Assembly: GCA_964517465.1 (NCBI GenBank)
Contig: CAZFEK010000015.1
Coordinates: forward strand, 16,861 to 80,860
Direction: 5' to 3'
Source: JACPUX01 sp964517465
Lineage (GTDB): Bacteria > Pseudomonadota > Gammaproteobacteria > Burkholderiales > Casimicrobiaceae
Length of the DNA stretch: 64,000 nt
Under the pieces are notes generated by a model. That model did not search any database. It had not been told where the DNA came from and saw only the letters and a list, made by a program, of their open reading frames with translations. Both the position numbers and the translations under genes were made by a program. Below, one piece after another: positions 1 to 7,622 of the stretch; positions within the stretch are counted from its first letter, which is position 1, and each line of letters starts with the position of its first letter.

Positions 1-1
1 G

Positions 2-736
2 CTGGCCACCTGGCTCGATGGCCAGCTCGTTGCCGAACGCGGGCAGTGTTTGCTGCCCCACCGGCCGGCGCGAACCGTCAACCGCTTTGCCGCGCGGCCC
101 ATCCAGCCCGGCGAGTTGCGCCTTGGCGCGCCCCTGGGTGCGGATTTCGCTGATTGCCAGGTGATCGGCGCCGCTGACGGAGAACTCCTCACTCGCCGAA
201 TCTTGTTGCGCTTGCCTTGCCTCGGGGGCTTGGTGGCACCCCGCCCCAGCGAGGATGTGTTGTTGCTCGCGGTGGCCAATCGCTATGAGGCCCGTACACC
301 GGCGGTGGCTTTGATCCGGGGCTTCGGTTTGCAACAAGGTGCGCTGGCTTCCAGCGTGGCGCACGATTCACACAACGTCATCGGCGTAGGCTGCGATGCC
401 GAGGCGCTCGCTCGGGCCATGAACGCGGTGATCGAATCGCGCGGCGGCCTGGCGGTGGTGAGCGGCCAGCACCTGGAGCTGCTGCCGCTACCCATTGCCG
501 GCCTGATGAGCGACCAACCCGGTGAGGCCGTGGCGGAAGCTTACGCGCGCCTCAATCGTTACGCCAAGGAGCACTTGGGCAGCCCGCTGCGCGCCCCCTT
601 CATGACGCTGTCTTTCATGGCGCTTTTGGTCATTCCCGAACTCAAGCTGAGCGACCAGGGACTTTTCGACGGCAAACGTTTCGCCTTCACCCAAGTCGCC
701 ATCGATGATTCGGTACCCCCAACCCCGCCGGCGTAA
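2..736 (+). CDS. ade: Adenine deaminase, C-terminal part (partial at left edge)
   Basis: This is the C-terminal portion of an adenine deaminase, an amidohydrolase-superfamily enzyme that converts adenine to hypoxanthine and ammonia in cytoplasmic purine salvage. The frame is open from the window edge, so the metal-binding barrel lies outside and about 244 residues are visible. The TTG at 50 is internal: the preceding codons read WLDGQLVAERG, which continues the family's structure. The diagnostic C-terminal motif SSVAHDSHNVIGVG is present, followed by the GGLAVVSG segment and a region rich in Met/Leu near the end (APFMTLSFMALLVIPELKL), as in bacterial Ade proteins. The C-terminus is complete. 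The operon context upstream is not visible. Confidence 0.88.
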   Translation: MATWLDGQLVAERGQCLLPHRPARTVNRFAARPIQPGELRLGAPLGADFADCQVIGAADGELLTRRILLRLPCLGGLVAPRPSEDVLLLAVANRYEARTPAVALIRGFGLQQGALASSVAHDSHNVIGVGCDAEALARAMNAVIESRGGLAVVSGQHLELLPLPIAGLMSDQPGEAVAEAYARLNRYAKEHLGSPLRAPFMTLSFMALLVIPELKLSDQGLFDGKRFAFTQVAIDDSVPPTPPA

Positions 737-812
737 TGGCCGTTTGACCCGCGGTTGACGCGCCACGATAATCGAGTGCGTAAGGAGAAAAGAGGCGAAG
801 GGGAATTCGACC

Positions 813-1280
813 ATGGCTTATCACCGGCGAATCATCACCAAAGGCGACATTCTGCGCAGCAACATTTTCTCGGTGCTGGTGATCCTGTTCCTCGCCTGCG
901 CCTTCGCCGGCTGGGTCTACATCAACCGCATGTGGACGGTGCAGGCGCAAGTGACCACGGCCACAACGGTCGCGACGGCGAACACGCCCCAAGGCCCGGG
1001 CGCGGTCATCGAATGGCAGGTTGGAGAGACGACCTACCAGCGCGTCGCCTTTGGTGCGGCTTTGACGGTCGGGGATACCAGCGAAGTACATTTCCTTGCC
1101 CACGCACCCGCAAGGGCGCTCACCGCGACCGAATGGCAGGACGAGCCGGCGCGCATACTGGCGCTGCCTATGCTCGTGGGGTTCGTTTTGATCTGCCTCT
1201 TCAAACTTTGGATGATCTACTGGGGTCCGCGCCGCGCCGATGACCGCAAGGTCGTCGCCGAAGTGCTTGAACGCGACTGA
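813..1280 (+). CDS. Hypothetical two-TM membrane protein (possibly DUF3592-like)
   Basis: The product is a 155-residue membrane protein of unknown function. It has one hydrophobic segment near residues 18-38 (FSVLVILFLACAFAGWVYI), a soluble middle of about 80 residues with beta-strand character (VIEWQVGETTYQRVAF) and a second hydrophobic segment near 115-135, followed by a basic and acidic tail. Two membrane segments bracketing an extracytoplasmic beta domain recall DUF3592 proteins, but the match is by eye only. The ATG lies after a purine-rich stretch (GAAGGGGAA). An overlapping longer frame beginning at 755 is out of phase and is not supported. Confidence 0.6.
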   Translation: MAYHRRIITKGDILRSNIFSVLVILFLACAFAGWVYINRMWTVQAQVTTATTVATANTPQGPGAVIEWQVGETTYQRVAFGAALTVGDTSEVHFLAHAPARALTATEWQDEPARILALPMLVGFVLICLFKLWMIYWGPRRADDRKVVAEVLERD

Positions 1281-1397
1281 GAGGTTCTCTCCAGCCGAGC
1301 GCCGGCACAACCCGATCGCCACCCAAACCCTTGGAACTGCGGTCGCACCGGCCGACGCGGGCAGCGCGGCGGCCGGATCGCGGACTCCGAACAAAAC

Positions 1398-1850
1398 TCA
1401 ATAGCGGTAGATGTTGGGCCCTTCGACGCGCACCCGATCGCCCGGGCGAAGGTCTGCATTCGGCGGCTGGGGCACGGTGCGGTAAGCGCCGTTTTCCATG
1501 CGCACCACGACCCGCAAATACTCCCGGCCGCCCCGGTTGGAGCGCTCGACTTCATTGCCGATGGCGGCACCACCCAAGGCCCCAGCGACCGTGGCCACAT
1601 CGTTGCCGCGTCCGCCACCGAATTGGTGTCCGATCACACCACCGATGATCGCGCCCAGAATCGCGCCCGAGCCGTCGGTGTGTCCGTGCGAAGCGACCAT
1701 CTGCACGGATTCCACCGTGCCGAAACCGGCCGGTGGCGGATAGTGCGCGGCTGGCCTGTCGTAATACCCTGGCGGCGGGCCATGATAATGCGGGCCGGCG
1801 CAGGCGGAAAGGACCAATACGCCGATGACGAGCGAAACTTTTCTCAGCAT
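1398..1850 (-). CDS. Glycine-zipper 2TM outer-membrane lipoprotein
   Basis: The product is a 150-residue lipoprotein. A hydrophobic signal ends in the lipobox LSAC, with the lipidated Cys at residue 17. A Pro/His/Tyr-rich linker (residues 18-42) leads to a glycine-zipper segment at about 60-101 (GSGAILGAIIGGVIG and GALGGAAIG), typical of the SlyB/Pcp/17-kDa antigen family of outer-membrane lipoproteins. The C-terminal part (YLRVVVRMENGAYRTV) is the soluble beta domain common in betaproteobacterial members. Such proteins help outer-membrane integrity, though the exact role of this one is unknown. A good ribosome-binding site (AGGAGAT) precedes the start. The gene appears monocistronic and is divergent from aceK. 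Confidence 0.85.
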   Translation of the reverse strand: MLRKVSLVIGVLVLSACAGPHYHGPPPGYYDRPAAHYPPPAGFGTVESVQMVASHGHTDGSGAILGAIIGGVIGHQFGGGRGNDVATVAGALGGAAIGNEVERSNRGGREYLRVVVRMENGAYRTVPQPPNADLRPGDRVRVEGPNIYRY

Positions 1851-2165
1851 GATAACGATCTCCTGAAAATCGCGCGCTTACGCGCCGCGTTCCTCCATAA
1901 CGCCACAATACCCCCGCCGGTTGATCGGCGTTTGTAACCACAAGTTCCCGGCGAACCGGTTGAGTTGCCCGAGATGCCGCCATGGGTTCATGCCCTGCCG
2001 GACCCGCCGGAATCAAAGAGAATCTCCCCTGGGCGGCAAGCGGCAAACAAACCCTCGCACCAACGAGGAGACCAAGCCCTATGACAGACGCATGGTCATG
2101 CTAGCACTCCTGGCTCAGCCTTGCGAGCCCGCAGAGAAGCGCCGGCTTTCGGTTATCATTGGGCC
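1851..2165. other. Intergenic region between divergent lipoprotein and aceK
   Basis: This 315-base stretch separates the lipoprotein gene (minus) from aceK (plus). It must hold both promoters, but I find no convincing -35/-10 pair. A short inverted repeat (GCGCG-CTTA-CGCGC) near 1871-1885 would lie in the lipoprotein leader. A TATCAT hexamer at 2154-2159 just before the aceK ATG has no properly spaced -35. Small open frames here have no family character and look incidental. Confidence 0.5.
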
Positions 2166-3959
2166 ATGATCACCACACCGCGCCACCATCACCCCCACAC
2201 CTCGGACTACCGCCGCGGCGCGGAAACCCCGGATCGCGAAGGCCAGGCGCGCGCCATCGCTCAGGCCATGCTCGATGGCTTCAATCGCCACTATCGGCTT
2301 TTTCGCAGTTGCAGCCAGGTGGCGCGGCGCTATTTCGAAACCGGCGATTGGCTCGCCATTCAGCACGCCTCGCGCGATCGTATCGACTTCTACGACACGC
2401 GCGTGGCGGAATGCGTCGAGCGCCTGGAACGAGAATTCGGCGCGACCGCGGCTGACGACGCGCTCTGGGAACGGGTGAAGCTGCACTACATCGGCTTGTT
2501 GATCGATCATCGCCAACCCGAGTGCGCCGAGGTCTTTTTCAACTCGGTGAGCTGCAAGATTCTGCATCGGGTGTATTTTCACAACCGCTTCATTTTCGTT
2601 CGGCCGACCATTTCGACTGAACACATCGACCTCGATTCACCCGCTTATCGCTCCTATTACCCACGTTACCAAGGCGTGCGCCGCGCCTTGATGAACGCCA
2701 TCCTGGACCTCGATCTCAAGACGCCCTTCGCCGATTTCCGCGCTGACCTGCGCGCCCTGCTGCGAGCATTTCGCAGGCGCTTCGCACGGCCCATCCGCTT
2801 CGAAGCGAATCTTCAGATCCAAGTGCTGTCCTCGCTTTTTTATCGCAACCGCAGCGCCTATATGGTGGGCAAGCTCATCAACGGCATGCAGGAGATCCCT
2901 TTTGTCGTGCCCATTCGGCATGACCGCGAAGGCAAGCTCTACCTCGACGCCTTGCTGCTCGAAGATCGCGACCTCGCCCCCGTGTTCAGCGCCAACCGGG
3001 CGTACTTTCTGGTGGACATGGAGGCGCCCGCGGCCTTCGTGCAGTTCCTGCGCAGCATGATGCCCTACAAGACCCGCGCCGAACTCTATACCATCATCGG
3101 CTTGCAGAAGGCGGGCAAAGCGCTGTTCTATCGCGACTTCCTGCACCACTTGAAGCACTCGACCGACCCATTCATGGTCGCCCCGGGCATCAAGGGTCTG
3201 GTGATGAGCGTCTTCACCCTGCCCTCCTATCCGTATGTGTTCAAGGTGATCAAGGATGTCATCGGCCACACCAAGGACACCACCCGCGAGCTGGTGAAGC
3301 AGAAGTACCACCTGGTCAAGCACCACGACCGCGTCGGGCGCATGGCCGACACTCTGGAATATTCCGACGTCGCTTTTCCCAAGGCGCGTTTCACTCCGGA
3401 ACTGCTCGAGGAACTGCGCAGCCTGGCGCCTTCGCAAATCGAAGAGGAAGAAGGCTTCATCGTCATCAAGCACCTCTACATCGAGCGGCGCATGGTGCCG
3501 CTCAATATCTATCTCGCGCAGGTCGACGCGCCGCAGATGCGCGAAGCAGTGCGCGAATACGGCAACGCCTTGAGAGAGTTGGCCGCGGTGAATATTTTTG
3601 CGGGCGACCTATTGTTCAAGAACTTCGGCGTCACCCGCTACGGTCGGGTGGTTTTCTACGATTACGACGAAATCGAGTACCTCACCGACTGCAACTTCCG
3701 GCGCATCCCGCCGCCGCGCAACGAGGAGGATGAGCTCGACGACAAACCTTGGTATCCGATCGCCAAGAACGACATCTTTCCGGAAGAGTTCGCCACCTTC
3801 CTGCTTACCGATGCCAAGACTCGGCAATATTTCATGGAATTCCACGCCGATCTTCTGGACGCCGATTGGTGGAAAGGCATGCAAGGCAGAGCGCGGACCG
3901 GAAATGGCGAGGACGTCGTACCCTATCCCCAAAACCTGCGCTTTCGAACCGATCGATGA
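2166..3959 (+). CDS. aceK: Isocitrate dehydrogenase kinase/phosphatase
   Basis: AceK phosphorylates and dephosphorylates isocitrate dehydrogenase, setting the split between the TCA cycle and the glyoxylate bypass during growth on acetate or fatty acids. I take the ATG at 2166 (597 residues, close to the 578 of E. coli) rather than the upstream TTG at 2121. The family's ATP-loop motif APGIKGLVM is at about residue 339. The catalytic segment IFAGDLLFKNFGV with the key Asp is near residue 479, followed by VVFYDYDEIEYLTDCNFR. The stop overlaps the ATG of the following cysteine-cluster gene by four bases (ATGA), so the two are probably translated together. No aceA or aceB lies beside it. Confidence 0.96.
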   Translation: MITTPRHHHPHTSDYRRGAETPDREGQARAIAQAMLDGFNRHYRLFRSCSQVARRYFETGDWLAIQHASRDRIDFYDTRVAECVERLEREFGATAADDALWERVKLHYIGLLIDHRQPECAEVFFNSVSCKILHRVYFHNRFIFVRPTISTEHIDLDSPAYRSYYPRYQGVRRALMNAILDLDLKTPFADFRADLRALLRAFRRRFARPIRFEANLQIQVLSSLFYRNRSAYMVGKLINGMQEIPFVVPIRHDREGKLYLDALLLEDRDLAPVFSANRAYFLVDMEAPAAFVQFLRSMMPYKTRAELYTIIGLQKAGKALFYRDFLHHLKHSTDPFMVAPGIKGLVMSVFTLPSYPYVFKVIKDVIGHTKDTTRELVKQKYHLVKHHDRVGRMADTLEYSDVAFPKARFTPELLEELRSLAPSQIEEEEGFIVIKHLYIERRMVPLNIYLAQVDAPQMREAVREYGNALRELAAVNIFAGDLLFKNFGVTRYGRVVFYDYDEIEYLTDCNFRRIPPPRNEEDELDDKPWYPIAKNDIFPEEFATFLLTDAKTRQYFMEFHADLLDADWWKGMQGRARTGNGEDVVPYPQNLRFRTDR

Positions 3960-4507
3960 AACAGCACACCCGCCTCCTCCCCTGTGAACTCTCCCGCTGC
4001 GAAGGAATTTGCTGCAGCGATGGCGCCTACCTGCGCCCGGAAGAAGAACGCCTCATTCACAAACTCGTGAAGAAACACGCGGCCCATTTCGATCATCTCC
4101 CCGAGGATTACATCATCTCCCCGGGCCCCGACGACCCGCCCGGACGCAAAACCCAGGTGCGTCCCCACCAATACGCGCGCAAACCCGCCCATTTCGCCGC
4201 CACCCGCTGCGTATTCACTGAACCCGACGGCCGCTGCGCGCTGCAAACGCTCGCCCTTGCCCATGGCAAGCACAAATGGGCCTACAAACCAGCGGGGTGC
4301 TGGCTCTTCCCGCTCTTCTCCGACGACAAGGGACAGCTCGTGGCCCCGCCTCGCTTGAAGCGCGACGACCCGCACCGCGAAGGAAAACAATATCCCGGCT
4401 TCGTGTGCTTTACTCCCTGCGGCGAGCATAACCCGCGCGGCAAGGTCTGGTGGCACGCACTCAAAGAAGAAGTGGATTACTTCAAAATCTGGCGCCTCGA
4501 AGACTGA
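3956..4507 (+). CDS. Cysteine-cluster protein (DUF3109/YkgJ-like), coupled to aceK
   Basis: The product is a 183-residue soluble protein with a conserved-looking Cys pattern: CELSRCEGICCSDGAYL at residues 9-25, then CVF...DGRC, KPAGCWLFPL and CFTPCG. This arrangement resembles the DUF3109 and YkgJ families, which are thought to bind a metal or an Fe-S cluster; the assignment is by pattern only. The ATG at 3956 overlaps the aceK stop (ATGA). An upstream extension of the frame inside aceK is a shadow. No function is known, and coupling to aceK hints at a role around the glyoxylate switch, which is inference. Confidence 0.75.
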   Translation: MKQHTRLLPCELSRCEGICCSDGAYLRPEEERLIHKLVKKHAAHFDHLPEDYIISPGPDDPPGRKTQVRPHQYARKPAHFAATRCVFTEPDGRCALQTLALAHGKHKWAYKPAGCWLFPLFSDDKGQLVAPPRLKRDDPHREGKQYPGFVCFTPCGEHNPRGKVWWHALKEEVDYFKIWRLED

Positions 4508-4514
4508 GCCGACA

Positions 4515-4533
4515 CGGGCAGGATCGCTGCCCG
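4515..4533. terminator. Terminator-like hairpin between convergent genes
   Basis: A perfect 7-bp stem (CGGGCAG / CTGCCCG) with the 5-base loop GATCG lies in the 49-base gap between the cysteine-cluster gene (plus) and dnaB (minus). No U-tract follows on either strand, so this may be a structural or Rho-linked end rather than an intrinsic terminator. Confidence 0.4.
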
Positions 4534-4556
4534 CTTCCTGGCGCGAAGCTCAGCAC

Positions 4557-5930
4557 TCAGTAGGGCCGAGCGATCGCGGCGCTTTCGAAGCGGGTGTATT
4601 CACCGAGGAAAGTGAGCTTGACGGTGCCGATGGGGCCGTTGCGCTGTTTGCCGATAATGATTTCGGCAATGCCTTTGTCCGGGGATTCGGGGTTGTAAAC
4701 TTCGTCGCGGTAGATGAACAGAATCAAATCGGCATCTTGCTCGATGGCACCGCTCTCGCGCAGATCCGACATCACCGGCCGTTTGTTGGGTCTTTGCTCC
4801 AAACTCCGGTTTAGCTGCGAAAGCGCCAGCACCGGCACGTGCAGTTCTTTGGCCAGCGCCTTGAGCGAGCGCGAAATCTCCGAGATTTCGGTGGCGCGAT
4901 TCTCTCCCGCGAGCTGCGAGGCATTCATGAGCTGAAGGTAGTCCACCACGATGGCGCCCAACTGGCCGCCGCATTGCCGCGCCAATCGCCGGGCACGAGA
5001 ACGAACTTCGATCGGCGACATCGCCGGCGTTTCATCGATGTATAGCGGCGCCTCGTTGAGCTTGCCCAGAGCAGCCGACAGCCGCTCCCAATCTTCGGCG
5101 GCCAAGCGTCCGGTGCGGATCTTGTGCTGATCGAGCCGGCCCACCGAACCGATCATACGCATCGCCAACTGGGTTGCACCCATTTCCATGGAGAACACCG
5201 CCACCGGCAGCTTCGGCCCCAGCGCGATGTGCTCGGCGATATTGAGGCTGAAGGCGGTCTTGCCCATGCTGGGACGTCCGGCGATGATCACCAAATCGCC
5301 CGCCTGGAGGCCCGAAGTCATGCGATCGAGATCCGCGAAACCGGTGGGCACGCCGGTCACGTCGCTGGGATTCTCGCGGGCGTAGAGCTCCTCGATGCGA
5401 TCGACGACTTGTGTAAGCAGCGGCCGTATCTCCTGGAAACCGCCTTCGCTGCGCATGCCCTGTTCCGCGATCTCGAAGACTTTTTGCTCGGCTTGGTCGA
5501 GTATTTCCCGCGCCGCTCGGCCCATGGGGTTGTAGGCGGACTCGACGATGGAAGTTCCGGCTCCGGCCAGCGCGCGCAGGATAGAGCGCTCGCGCACGAT
5601 CTCGGAATAGCGGCGGATATTGGCTGCCGTGGGCACGTTTTGCGCCAATTGCCCGAGGTAGGAAAGGCCGCCGACATAGTCGAGCTTCTTCACCGACTCC
5701 AGGCGCTCGGCGACGGTAATCACGTCCGCCGGGTGACCCTCGCTCACCAGGCTCAAAACGTGGCCAAAAATCAGCCGGTGCGCATCGGTGTAAAAATCGG
5801 CCTCCGTGATCAGATCGGTGATGCGGTCAAGCGCCTGGTTGTCGATGAGCAGGCCGCCCAGCACCGATTGCTCCGCCTCCATCGAGTGGGGCGGCACTTT
5901 GAGCTGGTCTAGGGCGAGGTCGTTGGGCAT
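4557..5930 (-). CDS. dnaB: Replicative DNA helicase DnaB
   Basis: DnaB is the hexameric 5'-3' helicase that unwinds the replication fork. The 457-residue product begins with the expected N-terminal domain (PPHSMEAEQSVLGGLLIDNQALDRI), then the linker and the RecA-type C-terminal domain. Walker A is GRPSMGKTAFSLN and Walker B is IVVDYLQLM. The arginine-finger region DLRESGAIEQDADLILFIYR and the closing KQRNGPIGTVKLTF are present. The gene lies downstream of rplI in the same direction, but a strong terminator at 6001-6030 separates them, so dnaB probably has its own promoter in the 122-base gap. Confidence 0.97.
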   Translation of the reverse strand: MPNDLALDQLKVPPHSMEAEQSVLGGLLIDNQALDRITDLITEADFYTDAHRLIFGHVLSLVSEGHPADVITVAERLESVKKLDYVGGLSYLGQLAQNVPTAANIRRYSEIVRERSILRALAGAGTSIVESAYNPMGRAAREILDQAEQKVFEIAEQGMRSEGGFQEIRPLLTQVVDRIEELYARENPSDVTGVPTGFADLDRMTSGLQAGDLVIIAGRPSMGKTAFSLNIAEHIALGPKLPVAVFSMEMGATQLAMRMIGSVGRLDQHKIRTGRLAAEDWERLSAALGKLNEAPLYIDETPAMSPIEVRSRARRLARQCGGQLGAIVVDYLQLMNASQLAGENRATEISEISRSLKALAKELHVPVLALSQLNRSLEQRPNKRPVMSDLRESGAIEQDADLILFIYRDEVYNPESPDKGIAEIIIGKQRNGPIGTVKLTFLGEYTRFESAAIARPY

Positions 5931-6000
5931 AAAAATCCGGGGGCCTGAGGGGAAACATTCTAGCGGAAATGCGATTGCTGCGAGGCCGCTTGCGCCGCTC

Positions 6001-6030
6001 CAAAAACCAAGGGCCGCACTTGGCGGCCCT
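6001..6030 (-). terminator. Rho-independent terminator of the rpsF-rplI operon
   Basis: On the minus strand an 8-bp perfect stem (AGGGCCGC / GCGGCCCT, plus-strand 6010-6030) with a 5-base loop is followed by a T-rich tract (TTGGTTTTTG, plus 6001-6009). It sits 23 bases past the rplI stop and upstream of dnaB, so it should end the ribosomal-protein transcript. Confidence 0.8.
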
Positions 6031-6052
6031 GGTCTGGGGAAGCAACCGGCAA

Positions 6053-6499
6053 CTATTCCGCGATGACTTTCACCTGGATGGCGGCCACCACGTCGGAATG
6101 AACGCTGACGCCGATGCTGTATTCGCCCACGTTCTTGATCGGGCCTTCGGGCATATGCACGCCGGCTTTCTCGATGGTATAGCCCTGAGCGGCGAGCGCT
6201 TCGATGAGGTCGAGGTTGGTCACCGAACCAAAAAGGTGCCCTTCGGGGCTGGCACGGCGAGCGATTTGCACCATCAAGCCATCGAGCTTGGCCGCGACTT
6301 CCTTGGCCGCAGCCAGACGCGCGACCTCTTGTTTTTCCAGCTCGGCGCGACGGGCTTCGATCAGCTTCAAGTTGTCCGGCGTCGCGCGCTTGGCTTTGCC
6401 TTTCGGGATGAGGAAGTTGCGCGCGTAACCTTCTTTGACTTTCACCACATCGCCGAGGTTGCCCAGATTGGCGACACGTTCCATCAGAATCACTTGCAT
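6053..6499 (-). CDS. rplI: 50S ribosomal protein L9
   Basis: L9 is a component of the large ribosomal subunit that binds domain V of 23S rRNA. The 148-residue product has the standard N-terminal domain (MQVILMERVANLGNLGDVVKVKEGYARNFL, with the KxGYARNFLIP signature), a long connecting helix (AELEKQEVARLAAAKEVAAKL) and the C-terminal RNA-binding domain ending in VKVIAE. It is the last gene of the rpsF-priB-rpsR-rplI operon, 15 bases after rpsR, and a terminator follows. Confidence 0.98.
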   Translation of the reverse strand: MQVILMERVANLGNLGDVVKVKEGYARNFLIPKGKAKRATPDNLKLIEARRAELEKQEVARLAAAKEVAAKLDGLMVQIARRASPEGHLFGSVTNLDLIEALAAQGYTIEKAGVHMPEGPIKNVGEYSIGVSVHSDVVAAIQVKVIAE

Positions 6500-6514
6500 G
6501 TTCGCGTCCCTCGA

Positions 6515-6802
6515 TTAGTTATGCAAATCGGTGTAGGGCAAAAGCGCCAGAAAGCGCGCCCGCATGATCGCAGTGGATAGCTGCCGCTGATACCGCGCCT
6601 TGGTGCCGGTGATGCGCGCCGGCATGATCTTGCCGTTTTCACCGATGAAATCCTTCAGCACATCGACGTCCTTGTAGTCGATCTCTTTGACTTTCTCGGC
6701 GGTGAAGCGGCAAAACTTGCGCCGCTTGAACAAATTGTTGCCGCGATCCTTGCGGGTCTTGGACTTGTCTTTACCTTTACCTCTGCCAACGGGACGAGCC
6801 AT
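6515..6802 (-). CDS. rpsR: 30S ribosomal protein S18
   Basis: S18 forms a heterodimer with S6 on the platform of the small subunit. The 95-residue product starts with a basic tail (MARPVGRGKGKDKSKTRKDRG), somewhat longer than in E. coli, then the core FKRRKFCRFTAEKVKEIDYKD and the signature GKIMPARITGTKARYQRQL. It lies two bases after priB and 15 before rplI. No odd features were seen. Confidence 0.98.
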   Translation of the reverse strand: MARPVGRGKGKDKSKTRKDRGNNLFKRRKFCRFTAEKVKEIDYKDVDVLKDFIGENGKIMPARITGTKARYQRQLSTAIMRARFLALLPYTDLHN

Positions 6803-6804
6803 GA

Positions 6805-7110
6805 TCAGTTTCCTTCGAGTATTTCAAATTCGGTGATATGCACTTCGATTTGCCGACTGCGGCGGCTCTTGGGCGCAATGAAGCCGGCGCATTCGATGAG
6901 GCCTCCTGAGGGCGCTTCCGCCAGGCGGCGGGCGACGGGGCCGAAAGCCACCGCGTCCACCTGCCAATCGACTTGCCTTGCCTGCCCGGCTTCCATTTGC
7001 CTGGACTCATGCCGCAATTGGCAATTGAGCGCCGGCACTCCGGCCGGGGTGTAGCGAAGCGCGTCTTTCTCCAGAAGCCGCACCGTGAGCTGCAGCGCGT
7101 TGCGGCTCAC
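6805..7110 (-). CDS. priB: Primosomal replication protein N
   Basis: PriB is a dimeric single-stranded-DNA-binding OB-fold protein that helps PriA and DnaT restart stalled replication forks. The 101-residue product has the family N-terminus (NALQLTVRLLEKDALRYTPAGVP), the central LNCQLRHESRQMEAGQ and the end IEVHITEFEILEG. Its position between rpsF and rpsR is the hallmark of beta- and gammaproteobacteria and supports the taxonomic call. The gaps to its neighbours are 7 and 2 bases. Confidence 0.96.
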   Translation of the reverse strand: MSRNALQLTVRLLEKDALRYTPAGVPALNCQLRHESRQMEAGQARQVDWQVDAVAFGPVARRLAEAPSGGLIECAGFIAPKSRRSRQIEVHITEFEILEGN

Positions 7111-7117
7111 CGCACCA

Positions 7118-7507
7118 TCAATCGGCCGCCGCCGGGGCCGGCGCCGCCGGAGCCTCTGCGCCAGGCGCAGTGGTGAGCGACTTGGCCTTCTCCTCCTTCA
7201 TCATCGGCGAGGGCGTGAGCACCGGGCCGTCTTTGGCGATGACCAGGTGACGCAACACTGCGTCGTTGAACTTGAAGACGTGCTCGATTTCCGCCAAGGT
7301 CTCCTTGTCGCACTCGATATTCATGAGCACGTAATGAGCCTTGTGCACTTTCTGGATTGGGTATGCCAACTGACGCCGGCCCCAGTCTTCGAGGCGATGG
7401 ATTTGGCCGGTGCGCGCCGTGACCATGGCACGATAGCGCTCGACCATCGCGGGCACTTGCTCGCTCTGGTCGGGATGAACGATGAAAACGATCTCGTAGT
7501 GACGCAT
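7118..7507 (-). CDS. rpsF: 30S ribosomal protein S6
   Basis: S6 is a small-subunit protein that pairs with S18. The 129-residue product opens MRHYEIVFIVHPDQSEQVPAM and carries the signature RLEDWGRRQLAYPIQK and HYVLMNIE. The C-terminus has an Ala/Pro tail (about residues 108-129) after the folded domain; such acidic or low-complexity tails vary between species. A strong ribosome-binding site (AAGGAG) precedes the ATG. It is the first gene of its operon, with a promoter at 7574-7602. Confidence 0.98.
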   Translation of the reverse strand: MRHYEIVFIVHPDQSEQVPAMVERYRAMVTARTGQIHRLEDWGRRQLAYPIQKVHKAHYVLMNIECDKETLAEIEHVFKFNDAVLRHLVIAKDGPVLTPSPMMKEEKAKSLTTAPGAEAPAAPAPAAAD

Positions 7508-7518
7508 GCAGACTCCTT

Positions 7519-7544
7519 ATGGGCGTTGAGTTCGGCCTCCCCAT
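7519..7544 (-). promoter_or_regulatory. Candidate S6:S18 autoregulatory leader hairpin
   Basis: In the rpsF leader RNA, arms AUGGG and CCCAU (plus 7519-7523 and 7540-7544) enclose an inner GAG/CUC stem with loop GCCGAA. The S6:S18 complex is known to bind a leader motif with a conserved CCG in its own mRNA in many bacteria. Here CCG sits in the loop just upstream of the Shine-Dalgarno sequence. The position fits, but the fold is drawn by eye. Confidence 0.3.
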
Positions 7545-7573
7545 CTGCTTTGGGTGAGGCAAGGGAATCGCGG

Positions 7574-7602
7574 ATTATAGCGGGATTTGGCGCATCAAGC
7601 AA
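7574..7602 (-). promoter_or_regulatory. Sigma-70 promoter of the rpsF operon
   Basis: On the minus strand a perfect -10 TATAAT (plus 7574-7579) lies exactly 17 bases downstream of TTGCTT (plus 7597-7602). Transcription would begin near 7567, giving a leader of about 60 bases before rpsF. The -35 is weak (three of six matches), which is common with a perfect -10. Confidence 0.65.
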
Positions 7603-7622
7603 AATCCGGTCGGTCGCAGCCG

